Below, piece by piece: positions 10,096 to 18,527 of a DNA stretch of 64,000 nt. The stretch lies in the NCBI GenBank assembly GCA_963812525.1, contig CAWEVL010000011.1, positions 806,001 to 870,000 on the forward strand, in the 5' to 3' direction. The notes below the pieces were generated by a model. The model was not told the DNA's origin and ran no database searches. It saw nothing but the letters and a program-made list of their open reading frames with translations. Each line of letters begins with the position of its first letter. The first letter of the stretch is position 1. Both the position numbers and the translations under genes were made by a program. The stretch comes from Bog-756 sp963812525. Its GTDB lineage: Bacteria; Actinomycetota; Acidimicrobiia; Acidimicrobiales; RAAP-2.

Positions 10096-10826
10096 AGTAC
10101 GAATTCCTTTCCGATCGCCGCCTGCTCCACCGGTCCGCCGAAGGCGGCCTCGGCCTCCGCGACCACGGCCGAGGCCGGCGATGGTCGGCCACCGGTGGGT
10201 CAGCACCAGACGCCGGGCGCCGGCTCGGTTCGGCCTGCTCTCCCGCCTGGCGTCCACTCATGTGCCCGGCGGTCCCTTCGTGCTCGGCGGTGTAGGTGGC
10301 CTCGCACAGCACGAGGTCGAGCCCGGTCCCGAGCTCGGCCAGTGACCAGCCGGGCCCGGTGTCGGCAGAGTAGCCCAGGGCCCGACCGGCGCCGTCGATG
10401 CGGACGGCCAGGGTCTCGACGCCGTGGTCGGTCCGGCGGAACGACAGGTCGAGCGCCTCCCGAGCCGGACCGGATGCGCCGCCGGTCACCGGACGCCAGT
10501 CGATGACCGGTGTCCGACCAGGCCGGTTCGATCGAGCGAGGTCGGCCGGCGCGTAGACGGGAATCGACTCGCGATGGAGGGCGAACTGGGCATGGGTGAC
10601 CAGCGAGTAGAGGTCGGTCCAGTGGTCGGGGTGGTGGTGGGTGATGACCACGGCGTCGATCAGTGCCGGATCCAGATCGCGCTGGAGGGTGGCGAAGGTG
10701 CCCGGGCCCAGGTCCACCACCAGGTGGGTCCCTCCCGCCGTCACCAGGTACCCGCTGCCCGCCCCGCCCGGCCCGGTCCAGCTCCCGTCGCAACCGAGCA
10801 CCCGGAGGGACAGCCGGACCGCACCC
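10092..10826 (-). CDS. MBL-fold metallo-hydrolase (Rv1339-like phosphodiesterase), frameshifted
   Basis: The sequence shows a metallo-beta-lactamase fold of the RNase Z/cyclic phosphodiesterase branch: LRVLGCDGSWTGPGGAGSGYLV, then the metal motif THHHPDHWTDL near 10640. GYSADTGPGWSLAELGTGLDLVLCEATY and a distal GTAGHMSGRQAGEQA follow. In Mycobacterium tuberculosis the gene in the same place, Rv1339, is a cAMP phosphodiesterase, and I infer a related role. The N-terminus is uncertain. GTG 10826 would open the gene if one base is in error, as the clear frame only begins near 10821. Frame changes near 10230 and 10185 lead into VVAEAEAAFGGPVEQA and a stop at 10092 that overlaps the rph start. Confidence 0.8.
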
Positions 10827-10920
10827 CCGCCGGCAGCAGGTTCGTTGCACGGTGGAACCGTCAGGCACCGCCTCAGCGTAGGCGCACGGTCGGCCGGTCG
10901 GAGGGCCCGGATCGACGGCG

Positions 10921-11872
10921 TCAGAAGTAGGTGATGGCCTTGGCCCGCTCCTCGACCACGTCGAGGTCGTCGGTCCAGGCCCCGGTGGACAGGTACTTCC
11001 AGCCGCCGTCGGCGGCGACCACCACGATGGTCCCGGCGTCGAGGCGGGCGGCGGTCTTGGCCGCCCCGGCCAGGGCCGCCCCGGACGAGAGGCCGGCGAA
11101 GATGCCCACCTCGGTCAGTCGCCGGGTCCACTCGATCGACTCGCGGGGCCGCACGATCCGCTTCCCGTCGAGCAGCTCCGCCCCGTGGTTGTCGACGAAG
11201 ATCGGCGGGATGTAGCCGTCGTCGAGGTTGCGCAGCCCGTCGACCATCTCGCCGGCCGGAGGCTCGATGGCCAGCACCTTGACGTCGGGATTCTGCTCCT
11301 TCAGGTAGCGGCCCACGCCGAGCAGGGTGCCCGACGTGCCCAGTCCGGCCACGAAGTGGGTGACCTCGGGGCAGTCCCGCCAGATCTCCGGGCCCGGTGC
11401 CCTCGTAGTGGGCCTTGGGGTTGGCCGGGTTGGCGTACTGGTAGAGGAAGGCCCACTCGGGGTGCTCGTCGGCCAGCGCCTGGGCCCGGCGCACCGCTCC
11501 GTTGGACCCCTCCGAGCCCGGGGACTCGATGATCTCGGCACCCCACACCTCGAGCAGCTGGCGCCGCTCGATGGAGACGTTGGTGGCCAGCACCACCTTC
11601 AGGTGGTAGCCCTTCATCCGGCAGACCAGGGCCATGCCGATGCCGGTGTTGCCCGACGACGGCTCGATGAGCGTCTGGCCCGGGCTTGAGGATGCCGTCC
11701 TTCTCCGCCTCCTCGATCATGGACAGCGCGATCCGGTCCTTGACCGAGCCGCCGGGGTTCTGCCCCTCGAGCTTGATGAGGATCCGGACGTCGGGATTGG
11801 GGCTCAGCTGGCGTGATGTCGACCAGCGGGGTGTTCCCGATCAGCTCCAGGACGGAGCCGTAGCGCGGTCAT
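10921..11872 (-). CDS. cysM: PLP-dependent cysteine synthase, CysM (O-phosphoserine sulfhydrylase) type, frameshifted
   Basis: This enzyme makes cysteine using sulfide carried as a thiocarboxylate on CysO. The blocks in order are ELIGNTPLVDI and LIKLEGQNPGGSVKDR (its Lys binds PLP). PSSGNTGIGMALVCRMKGY, NPANPKAHYEGTGPEIW and FVAGLGTSGTLLGVGRYLKE (phosphate-binding loop) follow. FAGLSSGAALAGA comes last. Frame changes lie near 11860, 11815, 11685 and 11400. The start ATG 11872 is given by the MTA...YGSVLELIGNTP joint. Its neighbours, a ThiS-like carrier and a JAMM protease, identify it as the CysO-dependent type rather than ordinary CysK. Confidence 0.85.
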
Positions 11873-12178
11873 CGCGGTCGGAGGCTCCGCTGGGTCCGAC
11901 GGCTCCCCCGGCCACCGCGGGCAGGATCGAGATCTCGTCGCGAGTCCTTGACCGGGGTGTCGAGCGCCGACAGGTACCGGACGTCGTCGTCGTTGAGGTA
12001 GACGTTCACGAACTTGTGCAGCGATCCCGTCGTCGTTGATGACCTGGCCCGACAGGCCCGGGTACTGGCCGGCCAGGGCCGTCAGGACCTCGCCCACGGT
12101 GGACCCCTCGACGGAGACGGTCTTGGCGCCTCCGGCGTGGGACCGCAGGACGGTCGGCAGGTTGACTTGGACGGGCAC
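11869..12178 (-). CDS. cysO: CysO-like sulfur carrier protein (ThiS/MoaD family), frameshifted
   Basis: This small ubiquitin-fold protein carries sulfur on a C-terminal Gly-Gly thiocarboxylate for CysM. GTG 12178 is the start; AGAGGAG lies 5-12 nt upstream. Residues read PVQVNLPTVLRSHAGGAK, EGSTVGEVLTALAGQYPGL and FVNVYLNDDDVRYL. The carrier end is ISILPAVAGG, with the two Gly codons at 11904-11909. Frame changes lie near 12030 and 11945. No stop follows the GG in the visible frame. With one extra G in the CCCCC run at 11905-11909, the frame would end in a TGA that overlaps the cysM ATG, leaving about ten residues after GG. Confidence 0.82.
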
Positions 12179-12261
12179 GGGGTCTCCTCTGGCTCTGGAT
12201 CGGGTTCCGGTTCGATTCGACCGCTCGTCGGCGGCAAAAGTTGACGAGTTCGGTGGGGATT

Positions 12262-12671
12262 CTACCGGGGCTGCAGCCGGACCGGCTCCTCGGTGATCGC
12301 CCCGTCCACGATCCGGTAGCTCCGGACCACCGGCTGGACGTCCCGGAGCGAGACCAGCACGTAGTGCCAGGTCGGGTCGGGGGCCTGGGCGACGTCGGTC
12401 GGGCGACGGGTAGGCCTCGGTATGGGTATGGGAGTGGAAGACCCCGATGATCGAGTACCCCGGCGGCCTCGGCGTCCCGGTCGGCCCGCAGGTGGTCCTT
12501 CGGGTCGACGGTGTAGAGCTTGGCCGAGGCGGCCAGGTTGCGGGTCGGGTAGCAGGTGACCACCTCGCCGGTCTCCGAGGTCGCCGCCCAGCAGCCCGCA
12601 GCCTCGTCGGGCAGGCCGGTCAGGCAGTGGGCCACCATCTGGTCGTGCACCGGTTTCGGGAGCAGGAGCAT
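12262..12671 (-). CDS. mec: JAMM/Mov34 (Mec-type) metalloprotease, frameshifted
   Basis: In the CysO pathway the Mec protease hydrolyses the CysO-cysteine adduct to release free cysteine. The zinc motif H-x-H-x7-S-x2-D is visible as HSHTHTEAYPSPTD near 12420-12445. It is preceded by EAAGCWAATSETGEVVTCYPTRN, with the catalytic Glu in PDEAAG. The tail reads VRSYRIVDGAITEEPVRLQP before a TAG at 12262. The start is ATG 12671 (MLLLPKPVHDQM), with an in-frame GTG at 12683 as an alternative. Frame changes lie near 12470 and 12412. It is first in the leftward operon and divergent from smpB. Confidence 0.85.
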
Positions 12672-12729
12672 GGTGGAGTGCACGCTAGAGGAAGCCGGTC
12701 GCCGGATCGGGCGACTACCGTCCCTGGGC

Positions 12730-13285
12730 ATGGCCGCAGCAAAGAAGAAGGCGACCGCCGTCGGCTCGGGCCGGCCGGGCCCGGCCAACGGCCCAGGGCA
12801 GAAGCCGGCGCGGAGGCCAACCGGGTGGTGGCCTCCAATCGGCGCGCCCGCCACGACTACGAGATCCTCGAGACCGCTCGAGTGCGGCATCGTCCTGCAG
12901 GGCTCCGAGGTGAAGTCGCTGCGGGCCGGCCGGATCGCCCTGCAGGACTGCCTACGCCCGGATCATCGACGGCGAGATGTGGCTGTTCGGCGTCCACGTC
13001 CCCCCCTACGCCCAGGCCAACGGGTTCGGCGCCCACGAACCCGACCGGCGGCGCAAGCTGCTCCTCCACCGCCGGCAGATCGACGAGTGGATGGGCCGGT
13101 CCCAGCAGCAGTCGCTGACCATGGTGCCGCTCTCCATCTACTTCAAGGACGGGCGGGCCAAGGTCGAGCTGGCCCTGGCCCGGGGTCGGCGGCAGTACGA
13201 CAAGCGCCACGCCATCGCCACCCGGGACGCCAGCCGGGAGGCGGCCCGGGAGGCCCGGGCCGCGGCCAAGGGCGAGCGTCGCTGA
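12730..13285 (+). CDS. smpB: SsrA-binding protein SmpB, frameshifted
   Basis: SmpB binds tmRNA and delivers it to stalled ribosomes. The N-terminal basic segment (MAAAKKKATAVG) starts at ATG 12730. Core motifs follow: VVASNRRARHDYEILET, then GIVLQGSEVKSLRAGRIALQD. EMWLFGVHVPPYAQANGFGAHEPDR, RKLLLHRRQI and TMVPLSIYFKDGRAKVELALARGRRQYDKR come after, the last with the basic helix. A long Ala/Arg tail ends it. Frame changes lie near 12825, 12885 and 12955. The extra N-terminal Ala/Lys/Pro-rich stretch is common in actinobacteria. ssrA lies 71 bp downstream on the same strand. Confidence 0.9.
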
Positions 13286-13356
13286 TCGCGGCTGACCGGG
13301 CGGTAGGCATGGGCGTCTCGACCGGGCACCTCGTCCGGCCGTGTGGAGAAACCCCA

Positions 13357-13706
13357 GGGGGTGACAGGCTTCGACTCTGGTCGTCGAGGTGGGAGAAGCG
13401 AGCCGTGGTCTCCGGAGCCACGTTAAAGAGCCGGAACCAAAAATAAACGCCGAGCCTCAGCTCGCGCTCGCAGCCTAGAAACTGCGACGTCCGACCGGTC
13501 TCAGTCCCACGGGCCGGAACCGGGCGCCATCTAGTGGGGCTCACCTGAACCGACTGCGCCGACGGGCCGTCAGGGACAACTTCAGTCGGATACGGAACGA
13601 CACTGCCGCCGGTAGCGGAGACGGTCCCGACAATCCAACACCGGCTGCGCTCGGAGAAGACCCACTGAGAAGCCGGAGGACGCGGGTTCGATTCCCGCCA
13701 CCTCCA
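13357..13706 (+). ncRNA. ssrA: Transfer-messenger RNA (tmRNA)
   Basis: The 5' end GGGGGTGACAGGCTTCGAC is typical of tmRNA. Its first seven bases pair with CACCTCC at 13699-13705. The T arm GCGGG-TTCGATT-CCCGC is at 13683-13699. The tag reading frame ends in TAG at 13476-13478, and its last codons read NAEPQLALAA, the usual -ALAA degradation signal. The exact resume codon is not certain. The segment GAGCCGGAACCAAAAATAA just before it is a typical upstream element. The length is 350 nt, with no encoded CCA. It follows its partner gene smpB. Its 3' end is a classic integration target. Confidence 0.93.
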
Positions 13707-13710
13707 CGAT

Positions 13711-13740
13711 GCCCTGACCTGTTTTCCCGCAGGTCAGGGC
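13711..13740 (+). terminator. Rho-independent terminator of ssrA
   Basis: An 11-bp perfect stem, GCCCTGACCTG (13711-13721) with CAGGTCAGGGC (13730-13740), encloses the loop TTTTCCCG. It starts five bases after the tmRNA discriminator base and is followed by a T-rich ATTGTCTTGT. Confidence 0.85.
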
Positions 13741-13778
13741 ATTGTCTTGTCCGGATTATTGGCCGTCAGGGTCCCAGA

Positions 13779-13804
13779 GGGCACAAAAAGGGCACACGGG
13801 GCAC
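13779..13804. repeat. Three phased GGGCAC hexamers beside the ssrA 3' end
   Basis: GGGCAC occurs at 13779-13784, 13790-13795 and 13799-13804, roughly one helical turn apart. They sit about 70-95 bp after the end of tmRNA. Short phased repeats next to a tRNA-like integration target resemble integrase arm sites. An integrase remnant lies 4.7 kb away. No second copy of the ssrA 3' end (attR) was found by eye. Confidence 0.4.
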
Positions 13805-13886
13805 GCCGGAGCATCGCTAATACGCCCGACTGGGGACCATCAAGCCGGGCGATGATTCCCGACGACGGATTACGTCTGATAGCTCC

Positions 13887-14162
13887 ATGGACGATGTGCA
13901 CCAGACCTTCGACACATCACCGCAGGCCCCAGGGCACTGCTTCTGGCTCGTGGCGGACTCTGAGTCCCTCGTCCCGTGCTCCTCCCCGGTCGAGTTCGAG
14001 GGGCGGTTCAGGGACTGGAGGGGCACCTGGCACTCAGTAGAGGCCTGCTCCGGTCATGCCGGCCACCTCACCGACTGGAGCCGGATCAAGGCAAGCGTGA
14101 TCGACATCTCAACGGCCCGGAAACGATCTCGATCCCCTTACCCCGGCCCGCTGCCGGCTTAG
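13887..14162 (+). CDS. Unknown Cys/His microprotein, copy 1
   Basis: This 91-codon frame runs from ATG 13887 (MDDVHQTFDT). Its core HCFWLVADSE...C...FEGRFRDWRGTWHSVEACSGHAGHL is clearly related to the next frame at 14193. Shared positions are C-F-x-L-V-x-S, then G-R-F-[RK]-D, G-[TH]-W-H-[ST]-V-E-[AS]-C and G-H with a later Leu. Paired Cys and His could bind metal or form disulfides. No signal peptide is seen. The last 20 residues are basic and do not match copy 2, so the true end may be earlier or the frame may be broken there. I do not recognise the family. Confidence 0.5.
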   Translation: MDDVHQTFDTSPQAPGHCFWLVADSESLVPCSSPVEFEGRFRDWRGTWHSVEACSGHAGHLTDWSRIKASVIDISTARKRSRSPYPGPLPA

Positions 14163-14192
14163 TCGTCGCTGCCCTGCCCTACCCTGACCTGC

Positions 14193-14447
14193 GTGGCCCA
14201 GCTCGCCCACTACTGCGAGGCCTTCTCGCTCGAGTCGGAGCGCTGCTTCGGGCTAGTCCATTCTGAGGACGGAACGGGGCACGCGAAGCACTGCCCGTAC
14301 TTCACCGAGTGGCGTGGGCGGTTCAAAGACCGAGCTGGGCACTGGCATACCGTCGAGTCCTGCGATGGTCACAAGGCGGACCTGGACTCGGTCAAGAGGA
14401 TCGGTGGGACCACTCCACTCCGCACGGGACTGCCCCGGAGCCCCTGA
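14193..14447 (+). CDS. Unknown Cys/His microprotein, copy 2
   Basis: This 84-codon frame runs from GTG 14193 (MAQLAHYCEAF). It contains RCFGLVHSEDGTGHAKHCPYF, then EWRGRFKDRAGHWHTVESCDGHKADLDSV. Four Cys and six His in 60 residues suggest metal binding or a disulfide-rich domain. It is paralogous to the preceding frame and shares its first nine codons and upstream region with the remnant at 14492. TACCCT at 14180-14185, seven bases before the GTG, fits a leaderless actinobacterial promoter-start arrangement, and there is no Shine-Dalgarno. The function is unknown. Confidence 0.6.
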   Translation: MAQLAHYCEAFSLESERCFGLVHSEDGTGHAKHCPYFTEWRGRFKDRAGHWHTVESCDGHKADLDSVKRIGGTTPLRTGLPRSP

Positions 14448-14473
14448 AATGGTCGGGCCCACCTGTCACTCCC

Positions 14474-14520
14474 CCGCCCTACCCTGGTTCGGTGGCCCGG
14501 CTCGCCCACTACTGCGAGGT
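14474..14520 (+). repeat. Direct repeat of the 14174-14220 promoter/start region
   Basis: GCCCTACCCTG...GTGGCCCRGCTCGCCCACTACTGCGAGG is present at about 14174-14219 and again about 14474-14519. The offset is 299-300 bp, with only a few differences. The repeat holds the putative -10 box TACCCT (14180 and 14480), the GTG start and the first nine codons of the microprotein. It marks a tandem duplication whose second copy lost its coding body. Confidence 0.7.
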
Positions 14521-14542
14521 GTTCGCACCTCAACCCAGGTGA
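14492..14542 (+). pseudogene. Truncated third copy of the Cys/His microprotein
   Basis: GTG 14492 opens MARLAHYCEVFAPQPR and meets TGA at 14540-14542. The first nine codons match copy 2 almost exactly, then similarity stops. The -10-like TACCCT at 14480-14485 is kept. This looks like a 3'-truncated duplicate; a functional 16-residue leader peptide is a less likely alternative. Confidence 0.55.
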
Positions 14543-14546
14543 CTGT

Positions 14547-14989
14547 TCAGGTGGCTGTGCGTACCCCGCCGGTGCGCACAGCCCAAAACGGCTCCGAGAG
14601 CAGCAGGAGTGAACCCACGTAGGCGTTCGCCACTCCGGGAGCTGCCTGGCTGGCGATACCCGAAGGGGTCCTCGCTCCGCTGTATCGGTCGCTGAAATAG
14701 CAGGTAGGACCCTGCCCGGCCCTCAGACAGGTGATGACTGGAGCTTGTCCCCCCACGACATCGACGGTGACCTCGCGGTTATGCACGGCCCAAGTGCCGC
14801 TGTTGGGGGGAGGTCCGACGGTGTGGTCGCGGAACAGGACGAGGGTCTGCGTGCCAAAATCCTGGACAAAGACCTGGTAAGTGCCCGACACCCAGGGAGT
14901 GCCCGCAGCCGCCGGTTCGGCCGGGCTGAGCAGCACAAAAGTGGCGATCAGCGGGAGTATGACCAGCGCGTAACGGGCCGTCGCAGCAC
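14547..14989 (-). CDS. Secreted protein of unknown function
   Basis: The mature part is in one frame (14547-14936): GTPWVSGTYQVFVQDFG, LVLFRDHTVG, GTWAVHNREVTVDVVGG, then two Cys (ITCLRAGQGPTCYFSDRYSGART). A signal peptide precedes it. GTG 14989 with GGAGG 7 nt upstream gives an Arg-rich start, then YALVILPLIATFVLLSPAEPAAAG with a cleavable AxA-type end. One base change near 14970 is needed to join them. The beta-rich pattern and two Cys suggest a small extracytoplasmic barrel or sandwich. I do not recognise the family. It is transcribed toward the microprotein cluster. Confidence 0.5.
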
Positions 14990-15158
14990 GGTGGCACCTC
15001 CAACTCTCGGTCGAGAGGAATACTACCGAGCGCTGGGCTCGAGGTCATTCCGTCGCCGCACGTAGCGGCCACAGGGACGATGTGGACTCGGTCCAGAGGA
15101 TCGCTGCCGATCCGCACAGGATGCGCCAGGAGGCTCGCAATCGTCCCTTCTGGACGTA

Positions 15159-15250
15159 GGTACTACGGCCCCGGGCCAGGCCTACATGACCCGATCGGCG
15201 GGAACCGGCCATCTGGTCGGCGGAACCAGGGCCGGGCCCGGGGCGTACTT
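15159..15250. repeat. Interspersed intergenic repeat, copy A
   Basis: The segment with GGCCTACATG followed by GGCGGGAACCGGCCATCTGG, then GGCGGAACCAGGGCCGG, closely matches the segment at 21106-21188. It partly matches 21575-21632. All copies are intergenic and inside the gene-poor 13.7-24 kb block. The repeated GGCGGGAACCGG/GGCGGAAC units are themselves similar. No coding frame is shared between copies. Confidence 0.55.
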
Positions 15251-15710
15251 GCAGATACCCAGCGCCGGCCTGTTGAAACATTCCCTCAGAGCCTCCGGAC
15301 GGCGAACTCGTCCACGGAGGCGTCACACTTCCGGCAACTGTGACCTTGCCCGCCGGCAGGGCAGCTAGGCGAGTGGTCCTCCCAAGGGCCGGAGAGGACT
15401 CCTCCGCTATGTGGGCACCCGACCACGTCCTCGAGGTCTAAGTCGTCGGTCACGCTGCCACACCCAACCAGTCAAGAGTCGCCGTTGCGTGGGGAAAGGC
15501 GAAACGGACCGGAAGGTCGGCGGCCCGGGTCACCTCCCCGCCCGCCAAATGGCAAGCAATGGGGCGGGTGGAACATCCACTGCTGTGGAGCTGACGTCAG
15601 CTTGACCCATTGGGTAGCGCTCGGTCAGACGGGACCTCCGGCCCTATCCGGACGGCCTTACAAGGAATACGTTTCTTGCAGAGGGGAGCAACCGGCCGGA
15701 GGTGGTGGCG
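15251..15710. other. Non-coding stretch upstream of the secreted repeat protein
   Basis: I see no convincing gene in this interval. Base composition by codon position is flat in all frames and there are no recognisable motifs. GGCCGGAGG at 15692-15700 gives the ribosome site for the gene that starts at 15711. Confidence 0.4.
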
Positions 15711-18117
15711 ATGGCGACGAGGCGGATCAGGGTCGTACTGGTGCTCGTTCTCCTCGGCGTAGCCGGGCCCTTGTCGGCCGGATCGGCTTGGGCCAAGAAC
15801 CGAGGCCAATTATCACCGGGCTGTCGGCCTCACCCACCACGGTTACTACCGTCTCCGGCCAGTCGACGATATCGGCATTGGTGTCGAATGCCACCTCGTG
15901 CACCGTCTCGGCCACGCCGGCACTGCTGGCTGGTGCCGGCTCGGTCGGCTGCTCGGGCGGTACGGTCAACCAGGTCGTGGCCTTCCCCCACAACTCGTCG
16001 CCAAATCCAAAGAGTGGCGTTATCTACAAGATCACCCTCACCGCCACCGGTCCTGGCGGCATCAGGTCGAAGGAGGTAAGAGTGAAGGGCTTCGTCCTGT
16101 CTGGGGCCGTTGTCGGCCTGTCTCCCCTGGGCCCTACGGGCGCAGGCGCAGGTTCTACGTGGTTGGAGAGTCCCGTCCCCAGTCCCAGTCTCTACAGCGA
16201 CCTCCAAAGCGTCTCCTGCACCAGCGGATCAAGCTGCATCGCCGTCGGAAACCAATCGGACGGTTCGGTGGAGCAGACCCTGGTCGAGGCATGGGACGGG
16301 ACCACTTGGACGGTGGTCCCCAGCCCGGCCCCGGGTCCGACAAGCCACCTTAATAGCGTCGTCTGCACGAGCGCATCGGACTGCGTGGCTGTCGGTGTAA
16401 CAAGTTCCGGTGCGTATCAGACCCTGATTGAGATGTGGGACGGGTCGGCTTGGTCAGTAGCCCCTAGCCCCAATCCCAGCAACGTGGATGTCCTCAACGA
16501 CGTGACATGCACGGACCCATCGAACTGCGTGGCGGTCGGATCTCAGCAGACTGGTGCGGGTCCGCAGGCATTGATCGAGGCATGGGACGGGACCACCTGG
16601 ACGGTGGTCCCCAGTGCGGCCACGGATGCGGCGATCGTGCTGAGTGGAATCTCCTGCACGAGCGCATCGGACTGCGTGGCTGTGGGTTTGAGCGCGAGCA
16701 CGGCGAATCAGCCGCTCATCGAAACCTGGGACGGGACCAACTGGGCGGTGACGCCCAGCCCCAGTTCCAGCGTGGCGGGCGTCCTGAATGGCGTTTCATG
16801 CACAAGTGAATCGAGCTGTGTGGCGGTCGGCTATGCCGGAAACGCCAACGGGTCGCAGGATGAGACTCTGGTTGAGAGCTGGGACGGGACGGCTTGGTCG
16901 GTAATCCCCAGTGTGAGCCCGGTGAGCCCCTACAGCGAGCTCTTCGGAATCTCCTGCGCCACTGCATCAGACTGCGTGAGCGTCGGTGAGGTCGCGGACG
17001 TCCAGGGGGCGCGGACACTGATCGAGACATGGGACGGGACCGCCTGGTCGCTCACTCCGAGTCCCACCCTGTTGCGCCCATACAGCGACCTCTGGGGCGT
17101 CACCTGCATCAGCCCATCGAACTGTGAGGCCGTCGGTCAATCCCGGAATGGACAGGCACTTGTGGAGACGAACAGCTATCCGCCCGGCTCGACCTCAACA
17201 TCTGCCTCCGTGTCCCCCTCTTCCGTATCGGCCGGCAGTTTCGTGACCTACTCCGCTGCAGTGACGGGGCCCGGCACGGCGACTGGAATTGTCACCTTCA
17301 CTATCGGATCGACTCTGCTTTGTACGGCGACACTTTCCGGTGGCACCGGTTCATGCACCACATCGAACGCACCTGTCGGCGTCGATACCGTCACAGCCAC
17401 CTACAGCGGCGACACCGAGTTCGCCCCCTCATTTGGGACCACGATCCTGACCGTCACGCTCATTCCGACGACCATCACGCCGTACTTCACACCCTGGAAT
17501 CCTGTCGTGGGATCTCCTGTGACCTTCGGCGCCTTGATCAGCCCGTATTGGGAGGTGATCCAGCCGTCGGGCACCGTCACTTTCAGCATCGGCGACGCAA
17601 CACTCTGTACGGCGCCGGTCTCTGGGGGCGGGGGTAGCTGCTCGGCGACGACGGCTCCACTCGGATTCGACGAAGTCCACATGTCCTATAGCGGTGACGG
17701 CAACTTCGCATCGTCGTCTGACGACGCTTCTCTGATGGTCACGAACCCGGCCCCCAGCGTCACATGCTCAAAGGTCGGGGGGAACGTCTACGTCTCGCAC
17801 ACCACCAACTTCACCTCGTGTGTGCCTCCCATGGGGAGGCTGGACAAGAAGGCGACTACACCTGGCGGCTATCTGAGTTTTTCGGGATTCAGCCTGACGT
17901 GGTCGAGGACAAATCAATCGACGCTCGTTTCCTTCCGGCAAACCTTGCCGGGTCAAGGTGCATGCAATACGAAGTCGACCGAGCGCGAACATTTCTGGAA
18001 TCGTGAGGGGCGGCACGTCGACGTACACTCAGCTCTACGATCCGGTATCGCTACGAGTCTGTGTCACCAAGGGAGGCCACGTCAGTCTGGTGCCTGGGAC
18101 AACGGCGGGCCTCTGAC
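15711..18117 (+). CDS. Secreted protein with propeller-like repeats and Ig-like domains, frameshifted
   Basis: The signal peptide MATRRIRVVLVLVLLGVAGPL...AWA starts at ATG 15711 (GTG 15702 is an alternative). One frame change near 15800 leads into ITGLSASPTTVTTVSGQ, an Ig-like segment. Six or seven repeats of about 50 residues follow (16170-17170), each with S-x-S-C-[TA]-S-x-S-x-C-V-A-V-G, then WDGT.W.V.PSP, reminiscent of beta-propeller blades with a disulfide. Two Ig-like modules follow (17190-17460 and 17460-17750), each with GTVTFSIG-like, L-C-T-A and YSGD motifs. After about 17990 another frame reads TYTQLYDPVSLRVCVTKGGHVSLVPG and stops at 18117, probably the true end. It is probably a cell-surface adhesin or binding protein. 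Confidence 0.7.
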
Positions 18118-18527
18118 AGAACCTTGGCGACCGATGCCCGGTCACAACCCTGTCGCTGGCGTACGACGCAGGTGAACCTTCGCCACCCTCGTCGGAGAGC
18201 ACCACCTAAATGGCTTCCGACCCAGAAGGGCCAATTGCGCCCGCGAAGTTGCTCAGCTGAGGAGCAAGTGGAGCACTTTGGGCGTCGCCCGTGCTCGGCT
18301 ATCTCGCTCCGTCCAACTATGGCTCTCAGGTCTGCCGGCTGTCCGGGCTCTGGGCGGCAGAGGCGGTCCTGTCCTTCCTGCGCCAACTCTGGATTAGCAG
18401 TGCTCACGGCGGAGAACCTGAGACATCTCGTCAGACCCTGCCCGCTCTGGATAATTCTCAGTCCACATCTCCCCGTAGTGGGATGCGGCATACCTGTTCT
18501 CGGAACCCACTCTCCCCCTGGGCGACT
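18118..18527. other. Gene-free stretch inside the island
   Basis: No frame here shows coding bias or recognisable motifs on either strand. It separates the large secreted protein from the integrase remnant and may be decayed mobile-element DNA. Confidence 0.4.

Noticed and set aside
13680..13706. A separate tRNA gene ending at 13706
   Set aside because: The T arm and acceptor pair with the GGGGGTG 5' end at 13357, so this is the 3' end of tmRNA.
13747..14040. 97-codon plus-strand frame covering the GGGCAC repeats
   Set aside because: Ser/Arg/Pro-rich translation without motifs, which conflicts with the better frame at 13887.
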